Assembly (NCBI GenBank): GCA_963281155.1
Contig: CAUJLY010000005.1
Coordinates: forward strand, 1,922,001-1,986,000
DNA length: 64,000 bases
Reading direction: 5' to 3'
Source: Rhabditophanes sp. KR3021
Taxonomy: Eukaryota > Nematoda > Chromadorea > Rhabditida > Alloionematidae
The stretch's first letter is position 1; every line of letters starts with the position of its first letter. The position numbers and the translations under genes were made by a program. The notes below the pieces were generated by a model. That model was not told the origin of the DNA, searched no databases, and saw nothing but the letters and a program-made list of their open reading frames with translations. Below are positions 23,920 through 35,035 of this stretch, one piece after another.

Positions 23920-25030
23920 ATGAAATTCTCAATTTTGTATTTGTTTGTTAGTTATTTTGTGCATGATGTAGAAGGTTGCTTTCATTCGAAGCCACAGCCA
24001 CCGGTTCCACCTACACCACCATTGCCACCTACACCGCCATTGCCACCGACTCCACCGAAGCCTCCACTTCCTCCTTTGCCACCTATTTTTCCTCCTGTAC
24101 CCCCTTGTTTCAAATGCCAATTTAGAGAATGCCCACCTAATTTTAAGCCCCAGTGTGTTGACTGGAAATGTGTGTGCTTGCCTATTGTTACTACAACGAC
24201 CACAACCACATCAGCTCCTACTACGACGACACGTAAGTTCAAGTGATTAAACTATTAATTACACATTTTATAGCATGCTGTGCGCCTTTGAGTCAAAGTA
24301 ACCCTCCAAGAGTTAGAGCTCCAGCAAATACTCCAGGCGGCGGTCTAGACGAATGCTCAGTCCTAAGACGAGTTTCCATCGGAAGTTGTCCCCAGAATGC
24401 CGAAATCTCATGCCTAAAAGCTGCAGGAACCACGACAAGTGCTGTTGTTTTACAGTTTTTGAATGGAAATGTGCTTGTTAGATCAGTTTCAGGTGTCTCA
24501 TCTTCTTCAGCAACGGTTGTTTGCACAACGAATGGCTGGCAGATTTTAATTGATGGAAAAACTCAGTTATATTCTTCAGTAACTTGTACTCAGCAGACTG
24601 TTTCCGCTGGAGATTTCGCGGACGATGGTTCTGTTTCGATTGTAGCAGGGAGTGCTGTTGTGGCTGCGGGATTACCTCCAGCCAGAACGAGTACTACCAC
24701 GACTACTACGACAACAACTACTACAGGTAGGTTAATTTTAATGTCTTTCATTAGTATGTTTCAGCTCCTTCTACCACAACAACTTGGTATTGGCCTAAAC
24801 CTATCAACCCTAACAATCCACACAACCCTCATCACCCTCCTAGTCATAGTCATCTACAACCTAGCGGATTCGCGTGGGCTGAAATAGAAGAATTCCCCGT
24901 AAAAAGTCCTGGCTCAGAACACGTCCATCCTAAATGGGACGGGCCACCTGCACATAACCCACCTGGAAGTAATAATGGCGGATACGCATGGCTAGATGAA
25001 ACATCTTTCCCAGCAAGTTCCGGTAAATAG
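23920..25030 (+). CDS. secreted modular Pro-rich/Thr-rich protein
   Basis: Exons 23920-24232, 24274-24726 and 24765-25030 encode 343 aa. The signal peptide ends near VEGCF. The modules in order are: a proline tract of PPTPPLPP units (residues ~23-62); a Cys-rich segment with six Cys (CFKCQFRECPP... to CVCLP); a Thr linker; a Cys-containing globular domain (~100-240) with SCPQNAEISCLKAAG and alternating hydrophobic strands; a second Thr linker; and a His/Pro/Asn-rich tail with two related FAW/YAW-containing segments (GFAWAEIEEFP, GYAWLDETSFP). Both Thr linkers cross intron positions in phase 1, as expected for exon shuffling. The globular part resembles nematode secreted C6-type domains, but I cannot name it. 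Likely an O-glycosylated extracellular matrix or surface-coat protein. Confidence 0.8.
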
Positions 25031-25068
25031 TAATAAATAATAATAATAAAATTTTATCTCATTTTCAA

Positions 25069-28000
25069 CTATAAACTGTTACAATGTTTGATCATTTGAT
25101 TAGATAAAGGTTTATGACAAACTCCTTGCCATTGGTTCTTTCGAAGAATATAAGTTCTGTTTTTATTATCAAATCGATGAATAATTGTAAATTGTTCTAT
25201 TTCTTTCTTGTCTTCAACTAATTGAATACATTTACCTTCAATTTCCTTGGATAACCCCGTACTCAATCTAGTCTTTGAGTCCACGATTCCGTGATGATGA
25301 TTAGCACTGTAGAGATTGATGGTTCCAGACAAGGTAAAAGCCAATTTATTGTGAATACTGTTACCATGTATAAATGACCTTACATTTGTGAAAAAGCTAA
25401 ATTCATTATGAATGTTGAATCCTGACAGTAAATATTGAGTTGATTTATAAAATTTGAGCATGCTAGTTCTTTCCATGAATTTTTCCTTTGGTAAATCTAA
25501 ATCTACAAAAGTAAGTTTTCCATCTAGACTAAAGTCAAGAATAGTAAATTCTCTGGCTTTTCTGTTTAACTTGGCTGTTAACTTTGTTTGGCTGAGGGCG
25601 TGACTTCCATCATTTTCAAATAAATCTTTATCTTCTAGATTAATCTTCACGTTTTGCCAGATACTTAATTTGTCAGTTCTCTTGCCACTAAATCCATTTA
25701 CACTTCTTTTTCCGTAATTTTCTTTGAATACTTTGAAATTTCTGATCTTGACCCAGAATTCGTGATTGTCTTCGTCGAAGTTACGACTATCACTGACTGA
25801 TGAATAGAAATAATTCCAATTTTCAATATCCTTTGTCAAGACTTGTTCAGTTCTCAAAAAGTGTGTCCCAATATTTTGATTTTCTGTGACTTTTCCTAGC
25901 AAAATATCAGCAGCAAGTGTTCTAGATTCGATAGATTGTTTTTGAGGGCAAGTATTTCTAAATACTCTTACTAATTTATCGCTGATATCAGAAGTCCATG
26001 ATTTCTCAGGAATATCTTTCAGAATCTGCAAGGCCAATATTTCAATAGTTAAAGCATGTTTCTTAGTACAGATGAAAGTCTTACTAAATTCAATTACTGA
26101 TTCAACATTTTTCAAAGGACTAAGAGTTTTCAATGCACGTTTTTTACATCTGAATGCTTTTACTGTTTCAATATATTTGTTAACTACTACATCTTTGCCC
26201 TTTTCACAAGCATTTTTACTACTGACTGAAAAATCACATTTTCTCCTAAGCAACAACCCTAATGTTCTATAAAGTCTTCTTTGCAAATCTCCATCCTCAA
26301 GCTCATCAATCCAACTTTGGACATCCTTCAGTACTTGGTCACTTAATCTGGTTGTAAAAGCAAAACTTTCAATAAATCTATTCAACAAATCAACGGATCC
26401 AATACCAATTACTTCTCTTGCAACTTTCAAGGCGATTTGATCTCCAACAGCAGCAACAATGTCCACGATACTCCTTAAGATTCTATCATTTTTAGGTTCC
26501 ATGAAAGCAGCCTTGAATTCATCGAAAGAAGCAGATACCCCAGCACTGACTAACAATCCGAATAAATCAGATTTATGATGTTCAACTAATTCATCTCTAT
26601 ACATGTCAATAAATTCATTAAACTTAATTTCTTCCTTCATTCCTTTCTCACCATCAAATTTGGCTTTGATTTCTTTCCAAGTACCTCCGATAAAAGTAGC
26701 TCCAAAGGTTTGTTCAGCGCACTCTCCGGGAGTATGGCGTTTGTCACAGAGTCGATCCATAAATTTTTTGGTCCTGTTCTCAATTTCGATGTGAACAGAA
26801 GATTCTACTTTAAATCTAAAATCGGAGTGGAAAGGAGACTTTATATCATAATTCTCTTTGCCTTTGATTACTACCATATCACCATCGTACTTTTTATTTT
26901 GATGATAAATAATTTCTTGATTATAATTCATATTGAAGCCATTGAAAAGTGTGGAGTTTCTTTCTCCAGCAATATTGCAATTGCCTAATGAACGAGTAAA
27001 TCTCTTGTCCTCGGGTCTTTTCCATTCATACCTACAAACTCCTTGTGGAATCGTAACAACCTGAACTTCTCCCTCTCCTGCCTTAGCAGGATTTGCCAAA
27101 ATCGACGAAATCCCATTCAAAAATGACCACTTCAACCTTTGACCTTCTTTTAATTTGACATAATACCCTGCAATCCAATGCCATTTACAGATTAATATAA
27201 AGAAATCAATTTTTTAAGAGACTATATCAACAGTCATATTAATAGTTTTGTTAGTCATTCTTTAGCCTCTGGATATCCACATGACATGTCACAAAGACCA
27301 AATTTAACTTATATTAATCAATCTTCATTTCTTTTTAGTTTGCGTCAACATCGCACTCAATCTGCAATTTTTTATATCTAAAGATGGAAAAAAAGAATGA
27401 TGACAAGAAGGCGGTCAAAAGAGGCACTAAGAAATCTCTAGAAATAGACGTAGTTTAGAAGCTGGGGAAAAGAAAGTGACTAAAGGTGATGGGGGAAACT
27501 TAGCTAGTACCAGGAGTATTAACTATCCAACTGCTGGTAAATTTAAATGTCGCTAATTGTATATTATTTTCTTCAGAAAGTTGTTGACAATCGAAGAAGG
27601 AGATGAAAAGGTAGAGTTGGTAAAAGCAACAGAAAGTCATTGTCAAAATGTTAAACAAGTATGTTATTTTCATTTAGTTTGTCTATAATTTAAAGCTCTT
27701 AGATTGTTCCCAAAGAAAAAGGCGCCGTTTCATTTAAAATTGACTTGCTTTTAAGAACTGCGATTCAAAAGATTAAAGAAGATAGAGTCACTAAGCAAGC
27801 TATTGCAAAAACTGATCCGTTTAAAAATACTGTCTTAGTATCAACTCTACTATATTCATGATTGTACAAATAATCAAATGGGTGTAGTCTATGGTCCTTT
27901 ATTACGTCTATTTGATGATGCTTCAATCTTAATCTTAGGGAAGTATATGCCAACAGAATTGAAGGAAAGGGTGGGCTTTATCGAATTATAAAAACGGATC

Positions 28001-28964
28001 CAATCACTATTTGCGACAACAATACGAAGGGGCTGGAAATATTCAATCTACAGAATGTAAACATTATTTCAATGAGAATAATACTTTTTCTTGTCACTTA
28101 AAAGAAAGAAAATGCCTTAATTAGTTGACAAAGCCATTGAACTCAACAGTCTTAACACTCCTGCTGCTATCAAGAAGGATTTGGATAAAATGAAAGGAGG
28201 TGATATGGATCCAAGAATGTTGACTCATATAAATTTAAGCTTGAATGGAGCTACACATTCAGTAAAAGAGAAAAAATCTTTCATAAGATCGTTGAAGCTG
28301 GCAAGAAACTTATTGTTGTTAAGAACCCTACCCTTCAAGAAAGATTGCCGAAAACATGAATGTATTCTAATCAATTACTTCGCCGTCAACTCAAAAACTC
28401 GGACCTGGCAAACCTTCATTTCCTTGGACAATTCATATGTATCCAGAGACTAATAGCCTGTCGCTAAACTAATCTTCAAAGATTTTGGTATTTGTGAACC
28501 TTTAGAGTATATTTTAATACGTTAACCAATTACCTACTAAATGATTATATCCCTGAATAACATCGAGGAAAATATCAGGTACATCTTCAGCATTACAATC
28601 TCCAACTAAACATTCTCCCAAGCTCAATTGCAGCAACATATGTCCATTTAAATCATGATGAATTATATTAAGTTTGTAATATGCCTCAATTGAACCGCCA
28701 CGTATCCCTTTCTTCAAACCTGACTTTTCTTCGTAAACAAACGTTTCTCCTTTAAACAGATAATCATAGAAGAGTAATCTTGATTTGTCCGGTAAATTAT
28801 CAGCATTACTGAAGTCGATCTCCAATGGTTTTAAAGTAGTCGATTCCACATCTTCTTCTCCTTCGACTCTTAATAAAAAGACTATAATGATATTTAAAAA
28901 TTTGTCACTATAAATTGTCAAACTAACCAAGGATGCATAATAATAAAGACAAGAACCACTTCAT
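25069..28964 (-). CDS. MTTP: microsomal triglyceride transfer protein large subunit-like (vitellogenin-N family)
   Basis: Exons 28964-28928, 28881-28534 and 27167-25069 encode 827 aa (human 894). The 37-nt first exon encodes a signal peptide (MKWFLSLLLLCIL). The N-terminal beta-barrel part includes FYDYLFKGETFVYEEKSG; across the long intron the frame joins NHLVG to YYVKLKEGQRLKWSF, a typical large-lipid-transfer pattern. A helical domain follows (residues ~300-560, RRLYRTLGLLLRRK and similar), then beta-rich lipid-binding sheets with NGFSGKRTDKL and NLYSANHHH. No polyglutamine or vWD region exists, so it is MTP-like rather than vitellogenin. MTP works in the ER with PDI to lipidate vitellogenin or apoB-like particles; the worm homologue is DSC-4. 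Intron 2 (27168-28533) hosts a decayed antisense gene. Confidence 0.78.
27384..28453 (+). pseudogene. decayed gene nested antisense in the MTP intron
   Basis: Plus-strand coding-like pieces appear in different frames separated by stops. They include a Lys-rich start from ATG 27384 (MEKKNDDKKAVKRGTKKS) broken by TAG, a block KIVPKEKGAVSFKIDLLL near 27705, VYANRIEGKGGLYRIIKTDP near 27940, LVDKAIELNSLNTPAAIKKD from about 28123, and EAGKKLIVVKNPTLQERL near 28290. The amino-acid composition is clearly protein-like, but no continuous frame or consistent intron set joins them. I do not recognise the parent protein. Best read as a degenerate gene copy inside the MTP intron. Confidence 0.45.
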
Positions 28965-29340
28965 GGTCTAAAAGCAACTATGTGTCTTTAACATCCATTC
29001 ACTTTGTTTTTGTATAAGGTGAATTCTTATCTATGTCCACGTAGTTCTTTTACTTGTTTTAGTGCGTCCCTGATAAGGACATCCTATACTTTTTAAAAAA
29101 GTGTTACAATAAAGCAAATATGCTTCCTGCTTTATGAGTCCTGATCAAGCAGCAAGCAGGTAAATAAAAGATAAATAAAAGATAAATAAAAGATAAAAGT
29201 TAATTTGTATGTAATACAAGAAAGATCTTTGTTTATACAGATGGCTATGCCGGCTTTACAAAAACAATATATGATCTGGTACTAAAGAGGGTTTGGATTT
29301 AATGATAAACTTCATTTAAATCAAATTGTAGTTTAGTAGC
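28965..29340. other. divergent intergenic region with short tandem repeat
   Basis: 376 bp between MTP (minus) and the GDSL gene (plus), AT-rich, containing the tandem repeat listed separately. It should hold both promoters. Confidence 0.45.
29160..29199. repeat. 11-nt tandem repeat, about 3.5 copies
   Basis: The unit ATAAATAAAAG is repeated in direct tandem with the last copy truncated. A simple AT-rich microsatellite-like array in a promoter region. Confidence 0.85.
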
Positions 29341-30214
29341 ATGTGGTTTATTACTTTTATCAGCTTGAGTACCTTTATTAACTATGCGGTGTCACATGTT
29401 CATACGGTTTGTTTATATTAAGATTATTATTATGCTAAAATTTTAGCCCCATCAAGTAACTTGTTCCAATTTGTTTATTTTCGGAGATGGCTTTTCTGAT
29501 GATGGTGCTGAGGATGATGTGATTAGTCATGGTTTTCAACGAAATTCAAATGGCCCTGTTTGGGGTGAATATACGAGAAATAAATTAAACTGCAATAATT
29601 ATATTAACTATGCGTACAGCGGCGCCAAAAGCAACTATGATAATTTTTATTTTAAAAATTGGTCAGGGATTCACTGGCAAATTGACCAATTTACATCATC
29701 TCGTAAAAAAATGGATAAAGATTCTTTGATTATTTTTCAAGTTGGTGGAATTGTTGATTTATTAAGCGGTGAAATAGAAGCTGGCGAAATAGTGACGAAT
29801 TTTAAAGTTGCGTTAGACTTGTTATTCGATTATGTTAATGAAGGGAGAATAATTATAATGAATCTAATTGATATTTCATCATCTCCTGGTTTTAATTCAA
29901 CTACAATAAATGAAAAAGAAAATCCCGAAATGTTGTCCTTTGACATTGCTTCCATCAATCAAAAAATTAGGAACATTGCTACTTTAGCCATAAACAAATT
30001 AAATAAGCACGTTGTTATAAAAGTCTTCGATCTAAATTCAAGTAGTTTCAGAAGATTATCTTCACTAAACACGACAAAGCCTTTTACTTATCAAAGTATT
30101 TCAACAACACCTCTAACTACAACGGAGTTTGGGTACTTTGATACATGGCATCCTACAACAATTGTTCATTCGCGAATTGCAGATGATTTAATCGAATTTT
30201 TAGAAGATGGATGA
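29341..30214 (+). CDS. GDSL/SGNH-fold secreted protein lacking the nucleophile serine (probable pseudoenzyme)
   Basis: Exons 29341-29406 and 29447-30214 encode 277 aa. The first exon is a signal peptide (MWFITFISLSTFINYAVS). Block I of the GDSL family reads FGDGFSDDG where FGDSxSDxG is expected: the catalytic Ser is Gly (residue 37, codon GGC). Block III reads FQVGGIVDLL where GGNDL would be expected, so the oxyanion Asn is also missing. Block V is kept (DTWHPTT, Asp254 and His257). The frame is fully open, so this is not simple decay. The family are esterases and lipases; this member may bind a ligand without hydrolysing it. A four-TM gene starts 160 bp downstream. Confidence 0.75.
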
Positions 30215-30373
30215 TTTATCGTACATACTAATAATTAATAAAATAAATTTTTTGCTAGCATTTCTTTTTATTACGTATATCTTTGAGTCATGTTTAGAAT
30301 GACCAATTTACCATTTTACAGAACATTTATTTCAAAAATAAAAGATTCGTTATTCTAAGAAACATAGCTAAGT

Positions 30374-30917
30374 ATGTTCAAAAATGTTGATTCTCAAAAA
30401 TTGGCTATTGTTATTTTGATTTTTTATCTTGGATTTGGTTTAATTGGATTGGGTCTGTCTTCACATACAAGTAATTTAATAAAAATTTATTCCATTTTAG
30501 TTTAATTTAGGTTTGAAAAAATTCAGAGCTCTCCTATCAGATACACCTTATTATGGTCGTGGTTCATTGGAAGCAGTCACGATTATGTTCTGGACGTTTG
30601 AGAAATTATTAATTATTTCCATACTAGTATTTATGTCCATAGTAGCCTTTGATGTTAAAAAATTCAAAGGATTGACAAGTGTCGTTGTTAATTTACTGGT
30701 GTTTACACTTGTTATTATTAATATTACACGTTGCTTAAGATTGATAACTTGGAAGTTATCCCTATGGGAAATTAGTGGATGGATGTTTTATTTATGTCAA
30801 ATGACATCTGGAATTTTAGGATATCTACGTTTAGTCAAAGACATGAAAACAGAGATGTTCTTTCCTGTATCCACAAATGAAACCAAGTTAAGCAATGAAT
30901 ATATTATCATAAAATAA
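30374..30917 (+). CDS. four-TM membrane protein, function unknown
   Basis: Exons 30374-30470 and 30511-30917 encode 167 aa. Four hydrophobic helices are predicted: residues ~11-30, 55-77, 85-103 and 115-135. The extracellular or lumenal loop 1 contains FRALLSDTPYYGRGSLEA. A short polar C-terminal tail follows. The upstream of two adjacent AG acceptors (30500 and 30510) breaks frame, so 30510 is used. Four-TM proteins of this size include claudin-like and tetraspan groups, but no diagnostic motif (W-GLW-C-C or CCG) is visible. Lies 160 bp after the GDSL gene on the same strand. Confidence 0.65.
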
Positions 30918-30983
30918 GTAACAATATTTAAAACAAAAATAACTTTATTTAATTTCAAAATAAATCAGATTACAATAAGTGTT

Positions 30984-33900
30984 TCATTTATTCCCACGAT
31001 TTTCTTTAAGGACAAAAGCAACTTTGGTCTCACTGAGCTTTTCTCTTTTGTGTGAGTCATGGAGAGGCATAAAAAGACCTGCGTTTGAAATGACAATTTC
31101 CCCTTCATTTGATATTTCATTCTCATGAGTTACTAAATATCCATTTTGTATCGTAATGTTAGCTACATCGTACCATGACTCGTCAAAAAGAATATTCAAC
31201 CGAGTACGTACTCTTGTTGTTGATTCATCAACTTTGTGGAACTCATTCGACAGTGGTTTGATTAAGGCTGTTGAGTCATTTGGATAATTAAGCCGCACGC
31301 AATAATGGTCTAGATCTTTTTCATTGAAGTTCTTTAACAAAGTTACAAAATTGATAGTCTTTGTCATCTTTTCATAAGCTCTTTGAGCTTCTTCGCTTTG
31401 CTTTGAAGGTTCTTCAATGTGAGCAGTTCGAATTCGCATCGTCTCTCCATAACTTAAGCATTCCATGCTGACATTCAAATTGTATGATTTTAGAATATTT
31501 AAAATTTCAATCAGCGTTCCTTCATCGCTTCTTATTTCCACAAATGCTCCTTCTTCTTCAACGTCTTCATGCACATCCCATCGTTCATGGCAACGAACTA
31601 AGTCATTGCAAATTTTCTTCATACCCTTAGATTTAAGTCCCTTCAAACTTTCAATCATTGTCACCATCTTATCATGAAACTGTTTTAATTCCCCAAAAAT
31701 AACATTTATCTTTTGTGATCCAGATCTAATACTAATCAGACAATGCGTTATGAAAGCAATTTCAATCCCCAACAAATGAGGTTCTTGATGTTGGTTCGTA
31801 AAAGATATCTCGATATCACGTATATTGTGAATTAAGTCGTTGCCCAACGTTTCAACTGTGCTTGGATGCTCAGTGTCTGGGATGAGAACAAAGAATTTGA
31901 AATCTCTCACGATTTTCGTCAATTTGTACCAATAACGAATATTGGCAGAGATGCCTTCATCGAAGTCCATTGCTTTCTTAAATTGGATTAAGAACTCATC
32001 AAACATGTTTGTTGCTTCAGCTGTATTAGGAAGTTCGATTAAGGTATGGATTTCGATAAACATTGCATTGAAGAACTCTTTAACCCACATAGGTATGACT
32101 TTTCCAATTTCAGTTGTGTAATTTGATTGAGCCTCACTTTCAAAAGCACGAATATGAGGAACTATTTCTGGCATAGAGAAATTAAGGGTCTTATACTGTC
32201 TTTTCATATATTCTGGCAAAAGATTAGCCAACACATCACACTCCATGGTAGCATTAAATACCATGATGATTGTACTAACATGTGCTGCATCTTGAAGAGT
32301 TCTTTCAACTAAATCAAAGATCGGATGAATGTCTAAAATTTTGTAAATTATCCCTTGTACAAAATCAGCATGTCTTCTTCCCAAATACGCACAGCATTTA
32401 TAAATTGAATTCTTGTCTTGAGGAAAGCGAGTCAAACTTTGCTGGAGTCGCTGATAAAGCAAAAGCAAACACCTACTATTCTGCAGGTTTGCTTTACAAA
32501 GTAATTCATGCAACGCGAGCCGAGAATCAGGCATAGCATCATCTAAAACCGTGCAAATGGTAATGAGTTGATCTTTCGATATTTTGCCATGAACCAATAA
32601 GGGAGTCAAAGCAGAAATAGCATCCAGACGAACTTGATCTATCTCATCATTAAACATATCCGCTAAGTGATCCAAAGCTAATGCTGCAATACGCGGGTGA
32701 TCCTTTGCCAAAATTCCTAAACTTTTAACTGCACCTTTCCTCACAGTCATAAATTCGTCTTCCAAAGCAGTGACGAAAGCTCCACATGCTTGAGATGTAA
32801 TCCAAGCACGGCCTTCTTCTGTATTGGACTCAATTGGCATATCATCTGCTAAGGAATTTCCTAATGACCACTGATTAATGAAGATCGACGTTTTCTCATT
32901 ATTGTCATTTGAGTTTATCATCTCACTGATTAATTTCTTGTCCAACGTTTGTAACAAATAGTTCATAGACACGTTTCTAAATTCTCCAATAACAGTGGCT
33001 GCCTCAGTCCTAACCAGTCTATCTGAATCATTGAAAGCATTACAAACAATAGCAAAAGCTTCATCCGTTAATCTAACATCAAAATTTTTGTGGGATTTAA
33101 CTTTTTCTTCCGGATACTTTGTTGCCACTTTAAGTAAAACACGCAAAGCTATTCTTCTTGTTTCCACACTCGAATCGCAGCACAAATCCTTAATAATTGG
33201 GTAAAAGTCGACACTGATTACATTCAACTTAGCAAATTGTTCCAGCAATTTGATTGAAATTTCTCTCATAACACCGTCGTAGTGGCGAGCCATGTCTCTT
33301 AGATAATTTTTCAAAAACAAAGTAGGAGTTGCATTTACTCCGTCATTTCCAATTAGTCTAACCAATGTTCTAAAGGCAGATGATCTTCGTTCTCTGACTC
33401 CCGAATTCAAGTTTCCTTGCAACATTTTGAAGATATATACATTGCATGAGGTATCAAAGGAGTTTTGGGCGATAGCCGAATCAACCAACTTCATCAAGTG
33501 TATATCATAATCAGTACTGAACAAATTTCTGTTCTCAAGTGGTAATTCGAATAACACTTTTAATTCACTCCACAATTCTAAATTTGAATTTGTATTGCAA
33601 ACCATATATTGTAAGCACTCGAAACCAATATCAATTAATTCCTCCTTTTGAAGGGCTCCTTCTTTGAGGATAATGCAGATTAATTTGGCAGCTTCAAAAT
33701 AAACACGACTAGTAATTACACATATATCCGTTGTAAAGAACTGTAGGACCGTTTTGTATGCTCTATAAATAGAAATAAATATTGATCATTTTATTGGATT
33801 AACTTACTCATCGTACTGCTTATTTTTGCATAATTCAACGGCTTTACTCAGATAAATCAGAGGACTACTGCTTCTCTGCGATATGGATAGGAAGTTACTA

Positions 33901-34157
33901 GCGTAGTATCTTCCTGCCACAACAACACTAGATACAGGTTGTTTAGGTATCTTAAATTGATTTCCGGCCAAAGCAGCGCTTGATGTACTTGCCATTCGTT
34001 GTACTTTGGAAGGTTTAACATCCTCTTGAATTAAAGAAATGGCACCATCGGCAAGGGCGGCTGCATTCATCAGAGCTTCTTGTTTCAAGGCATGCTTGCG
34101 AGCCACACTTGCTTTAATCGGAGCCTTAGCCAATAATCGTGGGTCTTTAGATTCCAT
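30984..34157 (-). CDS. INTS4: Integrator complex subunit 4
   Basis: Exons 34157-33808 and 33762-30984 encode 1042 aa (human 963). The HEAT-repeat superhelix spans residues ~120-560. Diagnostic INTS4 segments are LLQTLDKKLIS, ACGAFVTALEDEFMTVRKGAV, LADMFNDEIDQVRLDAI, ALHELLCKANLQ and the later FP..KNSIYKCCAYLGRRH region. The C-terminal beta-sandwich-like part ends near KEN. INTS4 scaffolds the INTS9/INTS11 cleavage module that processes snRNA 3' ends and terminates paused Pol II. The first ~90 residues are Ala/Ser-rich with the LxxKAP start and differ from the vertebrate protein. Confidence 0.9.
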
Positions 34158-35035
34158 TTTAATGTGTACTAGATACTAATCAACCCAACCTAATCTGCTT
34201 GTCACTTGGTATGCCGTCCATTTAATTTAATCCCACGCAGAAAACCATCTGCTCACACTATTTTGGCTTTTCAAGTAAAGAGTTCGTTAAATGCCACTGA
34301 TAATGTCATTTTATGCAGTACAAAGATCTTTATTGATTCACCCTAATTCACTTTCTCAACGCCCTCCATCGCACATCCAAGCTCAATCATCTTTTTGATA
34401 ACTTTAAATATCAACTCCAAATTATTTAATGTACACACTTAATTCGTCATTATATTTATTTTAAATGACAACATATAACATTACATAACAACTTTGGCCA
34501 TTTTGATTTATTATTATGTGTTTAATGTTCTACCAAGATAAGTATGACTAAAAAAGCTTATTTTGGGCGAATATCTTTAAAAAAGTTGTTTATAAAAGAA
34601 TGTTATTATCATCCATTTAATTTTGTTTCTTAGATAAGGCCGTCATCGCTTATGATTACATCTGTCAAAGTATATTCTTTTAGTTGTCTTTTTTAGTCTC
34701 TATTTGAGTCAACTTTTTTAAATTGCTTATCACCCTTACTAGCGGCATATTGAATTGTTATGCAATGGCGAGTACCTCTTTTTTCGATGTGTCTATTTTT
34801 GATGTTTATTCTCTAGCCCTCTTATACCGTCCTACAGCGTTTTTCTGTTCATCGGTTGATGCAACAACACTTTATTTATGTACTGGGACTTTTATGACAT
34901 ATTTAATTAACTTACACTACATTCGGTATTTGCTTCTATATGTAGTGTAACTTTTGCCGTGTTTACGATGTTTTGTATGGTTTAAATGATTACCTCTAAT
35001 TACTTTGTTTTTTAGTTATTTAAGTGTTGTGGTGT
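34158..35035. other. 878-bp divergent intergenic region
   Basis: It lies between INTS4 (minus) and striatin (plus). A TTTTAG acceptor-like site at 35010-35015, just before the striatin ATG, could be a trans-splice or 5' UTR acceptor. A 75-codon frame at 34723-34950 has no supporting feature and is not called. Confidence 0.45.

Noticed and set aside
23982..24242. Antisense Gly/Val-rich frame
   Set aside because: Complement of the proline and threonine tracts of the secreted modular protein.
34723..34950. 75-codon frame upstream of striatin
   Set aside because: No recognisable features and located in the promoter interval.
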